From assembly GCF_026151165.2 (NCBI RefSeq), contig NZ_CP117849.1, forward strand, positions 3,100,001 through 3,164,000: a stretch of 64,000 nucleotides of DNA, read 5' to 3'. A model generated the notes under the pieces. It made no database searches, had not been told where the DNA came from, and saw nothing but the letters and a program-made list of their open reading frames with translations. The position numbers were made by a program, and so were the translations under genes. This stretch comes from Cryobacterium sp. SO2 (lineage in GTDB: Bacteria; Actinomycetota; Actinomycetes; Actinomycetales; Microbacteriaceae). Of this stretch, positions 59,764 to 64,000 are shown piece after piece (the first letter of the stretch is position 1; each line of letters begins with the position of its first letter).

Positions 59764-60701
59764 GTGACGCCGGCGCCGTGTACGCGGCCGGTGCGGTCTG
59801 CTGGCGCCTCATCGACGGCAAAATGCACGTCCTACTGATCCACCGCACCGTGCACGGCGACATCACCATCCCCAAGGGCAAGGTCGACCCCGGCGAGACC
59901 CTGCCGGTCACGGCCGTGCGGGAGATCGAAGAGGAGACCGGGCTGGCGATCGCTCTCGGGGTCCCGCTCGGCGTCTCCGAGTACCCGATGCCCAACGGCA
60001 AGCTGAAGATCGTGCACTATTGGGCCGCGGAGGTGCTGCCGGAGCACATCCTGCGTTCCACCTTCGTGCCCAACGGCGAGGTGGCCGCCCTCGAGTGGGT
60101 GACCATCAATAAGGCCAGAACGTACCTCAGCTATGCGCCGGACGTGGAGATCATCGACGCGTTCGCCCGTCTCGTGACCCAGGGCATCACGAGCACCTTC
60201 GCGATCATCGCGCTGCGCCACGCCAAGGCGACCGCGCCACACGACTGGTCCGGCCCCGACGCCACCCGCCCGCTCAGCGAACGCGGCGTGACGCAGGCCG
60301 CCGCCCTGGTGGGCACCGTGAGCGCGTGGCATCCGCAGCGCATCTTCACCAGCACCGCCACCCGCTGCGTCACCACGGTGGCGCCGCTCTCCGCGGCGAC
60401 AGGGGTGCCGTTCAAGCGCACCGACCTGATCAGCCAGGACGCCTGGGAGCAGGGCACCAGCGATGTGCGCCACAACGTCGGCAAACGCATCCGCGCCCGC
60501 AAGACCGCGGTGCTCTGCAGCCACGGACCGGTTCTACCGGACATCCTGCGCGAGATCGCCCTGGCCACGGGCTCCCCGATGACGCAGCAGCTGGCGAACG
60601 CAGCCGCGCTCGCGCCCAGCGGTTTCTCGGTCGTGCACCTCTCCAGCGACAACCCGAGCGCGGGCATCCTGGCCATCGAAACGCACCCGCCGCGCAACTA
60701 G
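59760..60701 (+). CDS. Nudix hydrolase fused to a histidine phosphatase (MutT1-like)
   Basis: A 313-residue fusion. The N-terminal Nudix box reads GKVDPGETLPVTAVREIEEE, followed by TGL. The C-terminal half (150-310) has the histidine-phosphatase RHAKA start and SHGPVLPD. This layout matches mycobacterial MutT1, which removes 8-oxo-dGTP and related nucleotides. Its ATG overlaps the ppk1 stop, tying it to polyphosphate metabolism. Confidence 0.94.
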   Translation: MSDAGAVYAAGAVCWRLIDGKMHVLLIHRTVHGDITIPKGKVDPGETLPVTAVREIEEETGLAIALGVPLGVSEYPMPNGKLKIVHYWAAEVLPEHILRSTFVPNGEVAALEWVTINKARTYLSYAPDVEIIDAFARLVTQGITSTFAIIALRHAKATAPHDWSGPDATRPLSERGVTQAAALVGTVSAWHPQRIFTSTATRCVTTVAPLSAATGVPFKRTDLISQDAWEQGTSDVRHNVGKRIRARKTAVLCSHGPVLPDILREIALATGSPMTQQLANAAALAPSGFSVVHLSSDNPSAGILAIETHPPRN

Positions 60702-60714
60702 CCGGCCAACCACC

Positions 60715-60746
60715 GCGCCCGCAGATCCGACAGGGACTGCGGGCGC
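60715..60746 (+). terminator. Terminator of the ppk1-Nudix operon
   Basis: GCGCCCGCAG and CTGCGGGCGC form a perfect 10-bp stem, 12 nt after the Nudix stop. The downstream sequence is only modestly T-rich. Confidence 0.8.
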
Positions 60747-60784
60747 GTCTGTGTGCAGACCGCGAGACCGAACCGACCGATGTC

Positions 60785-60825
60785 GTTTACCTCCCGTTCA
60801 CCCAGGGGAGGGAGTGTCGTTAACC
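60785..60825 (+). promoter_or_regulatory. PHO boxes before pstS
   Basis: GTTTACC-TCCC-GTTCACC (60785-60802) is a nearly perfect 11-bp direct repeat; a third unit, GTTAACC, lies at 60819-60825, 23 bp after the second. The site is about 95 nt upstream of pstS and is the best PHO box in the window. Confidence 0.85.
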
Positions 60826-60920
60826 ACACGGAATAGCGTCTGACGAGGGCCAGCACCGGCCTTTGTTTGCAGGATTCACCTGCGATCGCATTCCCTGTAT
60901 TCGACCTGAAAAGGACACTT

Positions 60921-62015
60921 GTGAACATCATGCGTTATGGCCGCCCCGCGGTCATTGCTATTGCCGCAGCCCTCGTACTCTCCTCCTGCGCGTCCAACGA
61001 AGCCGCCAGCACGGCTTCAGACGCCCCCACCGAGAGCACCCTCTCCGGCACGATCAACGCCGCCGGCGCCTCGTCGCAGGGCTCCGCTCAGGAGGCGTGG
61101 ATCTCCGCCTTCCAGACCGCCAACCCCGACGTCACGATCAACTACGACCCGTCGGGCTCCGGCGCCGGCCGCGAGACGTTCATCGCCGGCGGCACCGACT
61201 TCGCCGGTTCGGACTCCTACCTGAGCGATGACGAGCTGGCCGGCACGTTCGCCGCCTGCGCTCCCGACACCACCGCCGTGGACCTGCCGGTCTACATCTC
61301 CCCGATCGCCGTCATCTTCAACGTCGAGGGCGTCACCGACCTCAACCTGGATGCCGACACCCTCGCGAAGATCTTCACCGGCGCGATCACCACCTGGAAC
61401 GACCCGGCCATCGCCGCCCTGAACGAAGACGCCACCCTGCCGGCCACCGCGATCACCGCAGTGCACCGCTCGGACGACTCCGGCACCACCAAGAACTTCG
61501 CCGACTACCTGTTCCAGGCAGCCCCCGACGTGTGGACTGAGAAGCCGGCCGACCCGTTCCCGTACCAGACCGGTGAAGGCGCCCAGGGCACCTCCGGTGT
61601 CGTCGACGCCGTCACCAACGGCACCGGCACGATCGGCTACGCCGACGCCTCGCGCGCCGGTGACCTCGGTGTCGCGAAGATCAAGGTCGGCGACGAGTTC
61701 GTCGAATACACGGCCGAGGCCGCCGCAGCAGTCGTCGACGGTTCGCCGCTCGTCGACGGCCGCGCCGACAACGACCTGGCCATCAAGCTGGACCGCCTCA
61801 CCACCGACGCGACCCACTACCCGCTCGTGCTCGTGAGCTACGCGCTCGTCTGCACCGAGTACGCGGATGCCGACCAGGCCGCCCTCGTGAAGTCGTACGT
61901 CAGCTACATGGCCAGCGAAGAGGGCCAGGCCGAGGCCGCGACCTCCGCCGGTGCCGCTCCGCTGTCCGCCGACCTGCAGGCTAAGGTCGCAGCGGTCCTC
62001 GAGACCGTCAAGTAA
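60921..62015 (+). CDS. pstS: Phosphate-binding lipoprotein PstS
   Basis: A 364-residue substrate-binding lipoprotein: signal with lipobox VLSSC (lipid-modified Cys23), then the periplasmic-type phosphate-binding fold with AAGASSQG, the phosphate loop SGSGAGRE, HRSDDSGTTKNF and TSGVVDAVT. It captures phosphate for the Pst ABC transporter. The start is GTG 60921 with AAGGA 5 nt upstream. The preceding PHO boxes mark it as part of the phosphate regulon. Confidence 0.96.
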   Translation: MNIMRYGRPAVIAIAAALVLSSCASNEAASTASDAPTESTLSGTINAAGASSQGSAQEAWISAFQTANPDVTINYDPSGSGAGRETFIAGGTDFAGSDSYLSDDELAGTFAACAPDTTAVDLPVYISPIAVIFNVEGVTDLNLDADTLAKIFTGAITTWNDPAIAALNEDATLPATAITAVHRSDDSGTTKNFADYLFQAAPDVWTEKPADPFPYQTGEGAQGTSGVVDAVTNGTGTIGYADASRAGDLGVAKIKVGDEFVEYTAEAAAAVVDGSPLVDGRADNDLAIKLDRLTTDATHYPLVLVSYALVCTEYADADQAALVKSYVSYMASEEGQAEAATSAGAAPLSADLQAKVAAVLETVK

Positions 62016-62033
62016 ATACCCGCTGAGCCTCAC

Positions 62034-62100
62034 GCCTCAGTAATACTGCCCGGCAGGGCGGCCGCGTTGCACGCGGTCGCCCGGTCGGGCACACTGAGGC
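62034..62100 (+). terminator. Large hairpin between pstS and pstC
   Basis: GCCTCAGT (62034-62041) pairs with ACTGAGGC (62093-62100), enclosing a GC-rich inner stem centred on GCCGCGTTGCACGCGG. It may partly terminate or protect the 3' end so that pstS mRNA exceeds pstC, as is common for this operon. Confidence 0.6.
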
Positions 62101-62164
62101 TTGGGGTCCGGCCCACGAACCACCCTTACCGGTTTCACCTCACCCCTCCAGGGAGACGCTCGGA

Positions 62165-63109
62165 ATGACGACCGCAGTTGACCGTATTGCGATCAAGGCC
62201 AAGGAACGACCGGGCGACCGCATCTTCTCCACCGCAACAGTGGTGGCCGGCAGCCTGATCCTGGCCGTGCTCGCGGCCGTTGCCCTCTTTCTCTTCGTCC
62301 AGAGCATCCCCGCCTTCGTGGCGCCCGCGGATGCCTTCAAGGGCGACTTCAGCAACTTCTGGTCCTACGTGGCACCGCTCGCCTTCGGCACGGTCTGGTC
62401 GGCGTTCCTCGCCCTCCTGATGGCCGTTCCCGTGGCCATCGCCGTGGCCCTCTTCATCTCGCACTTCGCGCCCCGCCGCCTTGCGCAGGGCCTGGGCTAC
62501 CTCATCGACCTGCTTGCTGCCGTGCCGTCCGTGGTCTTCGGCCTCTGGGGCATCGGCGTTCTCGCCCCGCTGGTGCAGCCGTTCTACGCCTCCCTCGTCG
62601 AGTGGTTCGGCTGGTTCCCGCTGTTCGCCGGGCCCGTCTCCGGCACCGGCCGCACCATCCTCACCGTCGCCATCGTGCTGGCCGTGATGGTGCTGCCGAT
62701 TATCACCGCCATCTGCCGGGAGATCTTCCTGCAGACCCCGGTGCTCTACGAGGAAGCCTCCCTGGCCCTCGGCGCCACCCGCTGGGAAATGATCACCATG
62801 GCCGTGCTGCCGTTCGGCCGCGCCGGCATCATCTCCGCCGCGATGCTGGGCCTGGGCCGGGCACTCGGCGAGACCATGGCCGTCGCCATGGTGCTCTCCC
62901 CCAACCCGCAGGTGATCTTCCAGCTGCTCACCTCGCAGAACTCCAACACGATCGCCGCGAACATCGCGCTGAACTTCCCCGAGGCACACGGCGTTGGCGT
63001 CAACATCCTGCTCGCCACCGGCCTCGTACTCTTCGTCATCACGCTGATCGTCAACATGATCGCGCGCGTGATCATCAACCGCCGCAAGGCCTTCTCTGGA
63101 GCGAATTGA
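62165..63109 (+). CDS. pstC: Phosphate ABC permease PstC
   Basis: A 314-residue permease with six membrane helices; FGTVWSAFLALLMAVPVAIA and the cytoplasmic EAA loop EEASLALGATRWEMITMAVLPFGR are diagnostic. It partners PstA. GGGAGACGC precedes ATG 62165. Its TGA overlaps the pstA ATG. Confidence 0.95.
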   Translation: MTTAVDRIAIKAKERPGDRIFSTATVVAGSLILAVLAAVALFLFVQSIPAFVAPADAFKGDFSNFWSYVAPLAFGTVWSAFLALLMAVPVAIAVALFISHFAPRRLAQGLGYLIDLLAAVPSVVFGLWGIGVLAPLVQPFYASLVEWFGWFPLFAGPVSGTGRTILTVAIVLAVMVLPIITAICREIFLQTPVLYEEASLALGATRWEMITMAVLPFGRAGIISAAMLGLGRALGETMAVAMVLSPNPQVIFQLLTSQNSNTIAANIALNFPEAHGVGVNILLATGLVLFVITLIVNMIARVIINRRKAFSGAN

Positions 63110-64000
63110 TGAGCACCATGACCGTCTCGTCTCCCGTCAGCAACTCCCTCACCGCGGGCAAACTGCCCAAGAACGCCTCCCTGATGGTGCTCGCCGCCAG
63201 CTGGATCGTCGTGGGCGCGTTCTTCGTCGTGATCTTCCTCTCCGGCGCCACGGACACCTTCAACTGGGCCGGCACGCTGTTCTTCGGCACCGTGCTGTAC
63301 TGCATCGCCCTGTTCCTGTTCTCCTACTTCGTCGAGGGCATCCGCCGGGCCAAGGACCGCCTGGTCACCGCCCTGGTCACCATCGCCTTCGTGGTGGCGC
63401 TGATCCCGCTGATCTCCCTGGTCGGCACGACCATCGTCAACGGCCTTCCGGCGTTCCTCACCCCCACCTTCTTCACCGAGTCGCAGCGCAACGTCGTCGG
63501 CGCCGGTGGTGGGGCACTGCACGCGATCGTCGGCACGCTCTTCGTGACAGGGCTCGCCACGCTCATCTCGGTGCCGATCGGGCTGCTCACCGCGATCTAC
63601 CTCACCGAGTACGGCCGCGGCCGGCTCGCCCGTGGCATCACCTTCTTCGTCGACGTGATGACCGGCATCCCCTCGATCGTGGCCGGCCTGTTCGCCTACG
63701 CGCTGTTCTCGCTGCTGTTCAACGACCCGGGCATCCGCTTCGGCTTCGGCGGTTCTGTCGCGCTGTCGGTGCTGATGATCCCGGTGGTGGTGCGCTCCAG
63801 CGAAGAGATGCTCAAGCTGGTGCCCAATGAACTGCGTGAGGCCGCGTACGCGCTCGGCGTGCCGAAGTGGCTGACCATCGTGAAGGTGGTGCTGCCCACC
63901 TCGCTGGCCGGCATCGTCACCGGCGTGATGATCTCGATCTCCCGCGTGATCGGCGAGACCGCTCCGCTGCTGATCATCGCCGGCTTCACCGCCAGCATGA
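63109..64000 (+). CDS. pstA: Phosphate ABC permease PstA (partial, cut by window end)
   Basis: The first 297 codons of a permease; the frame remains open to the end of the window. It begins MSTMTVSSPVSNSLTAGKLP, has several membrane helices and the EAA loop EAAYALGVPKWLTIVKVVLP. It completes the Pst channel with PstC. The start overlaps the pstC stop (TGATG), so translation is coupled. A pstB ATPase gene is expected just beyond the window edge. Confidence 0.95.
   Translation, partial: MSTMTVSSPVSNSLTAGKLPKNASLMVLAASWIVVGAFFVVIFLSGATDTFNWAGTLFFGTVLYCIALFLFSYFVEGIRRAKDRLVTALVTIAFVVALIPLISLVGTTIVNGLPAFLTPTFFTESQRNVVGAGGGALHAIVGTLFVTGLATLISVPIGLLTAIYLTEYGRGRLARGITFFVDVMTGIPSIVAGLFAYALFSLLFNDPGIRFGFGGSVALSVLMIPVVVRSSEEMLKLVPNELREAAYALGVPKWLTIVKVVLPTSLAGIVTGVMISISRVIGETAPLLIIAGFTASM

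Overview
The window is a contiguous stretch of a high-GC actinobacterial chromosome. The gene set points to order Micrococcales, family Microbacteriaceae, possibly something close to Cryobacterium. Evidence: mycothiol synthase, a CarD-IspDF-CysS-RlmB block, a SenX3/RegX3 pair beside gpmA, GlnR next to MshD, DUF3027 and DUF2530 next to serC, an XPB helicase with its helicase-associated partner, and many leaderless-looking genes. The genus is an inference; no rRNA gene is present. Nothing looks like a prophage, plasmid, CRISPR array or insertion sequence. About 65 protein genes and two tRNA genes are supported.

Layout. 1-8.7 kb: accessory and regulatory genes (EamA exporter divergent from a MocR regulator, MarR divergent from an oxidoreductase, a NarL-type two-component pair, small membrane proteins). 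8.7-12.3 kb: an HtrA-like protease, small proteins, and two repeat-rich spacers with 19-bp tandem units. 12.3-16.7 kb: tRNA-Arg, two secreted cell-wall hydrolases (CHAP and NlpC/P60) that share a short motif, and between them an HNH endonuclease gene, a remnant copy of its 3' end and two small genes. 16.7-27 kb: DtxR regulator, serC, DUF2530/DUF3027/cold-shock, helicase-associated protein plus XPB, a FolP2-like/RibD_C pair and a ferredoxin-reductase-like flavoprotein. 27-40 kb: an OmpR-type two-component system whose kinase has a long linker, an orphan WXG100 protein, groEL with two CIRCE operators, DUF3048 lipoprotein, cspA, LytR_C, DUF3263, msrB, assorted enzymes, a ClC channel and tRNA-Thr. 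40-48.5 kb: DsbA-like protein, sugar-ABC ATPase, DUF4032, and the carD / ispDF-cysS-rlmB block. 48.5-64 kb: a phosphate- and nitrogen-control region (regX3-senX3, phoU, gpmA, ygfZ, glnR-mshD, ppk1-Nudix, pstS-pstC-pstA, the last gene cut by the window edge).

How it fits together. PHO-box-like 11-bp direct repeats lie before ppk1, before pstS and between senX3 and phoU. Together with senX3-regX3 in the same window this predicts one phosphate regulon: sensing (SenX3/RegX3/PhoU), uptake (PstSCA) and polyphosphate storage (Ppk1). The ispDF-cysS-rlmB genes overlap by a few bases, as do senX3-regX3, the NarL-type kinase and regulator, the FolP2-like/RibD_C pair, ppk1-Nudix and pstC-pstA, so translational coupling is likely.

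Points most worth following up: a recurrent TANNNT-N6-start arrangement implying widespread leaderless transcription; a family of long intergenic palindromes sharing end sequences; an untracked 41-codon gene ending inside an intrinsic terminator; the HNH 3'-end duplication flanking two small genes; and the FolP2-like/RibD_C pair.
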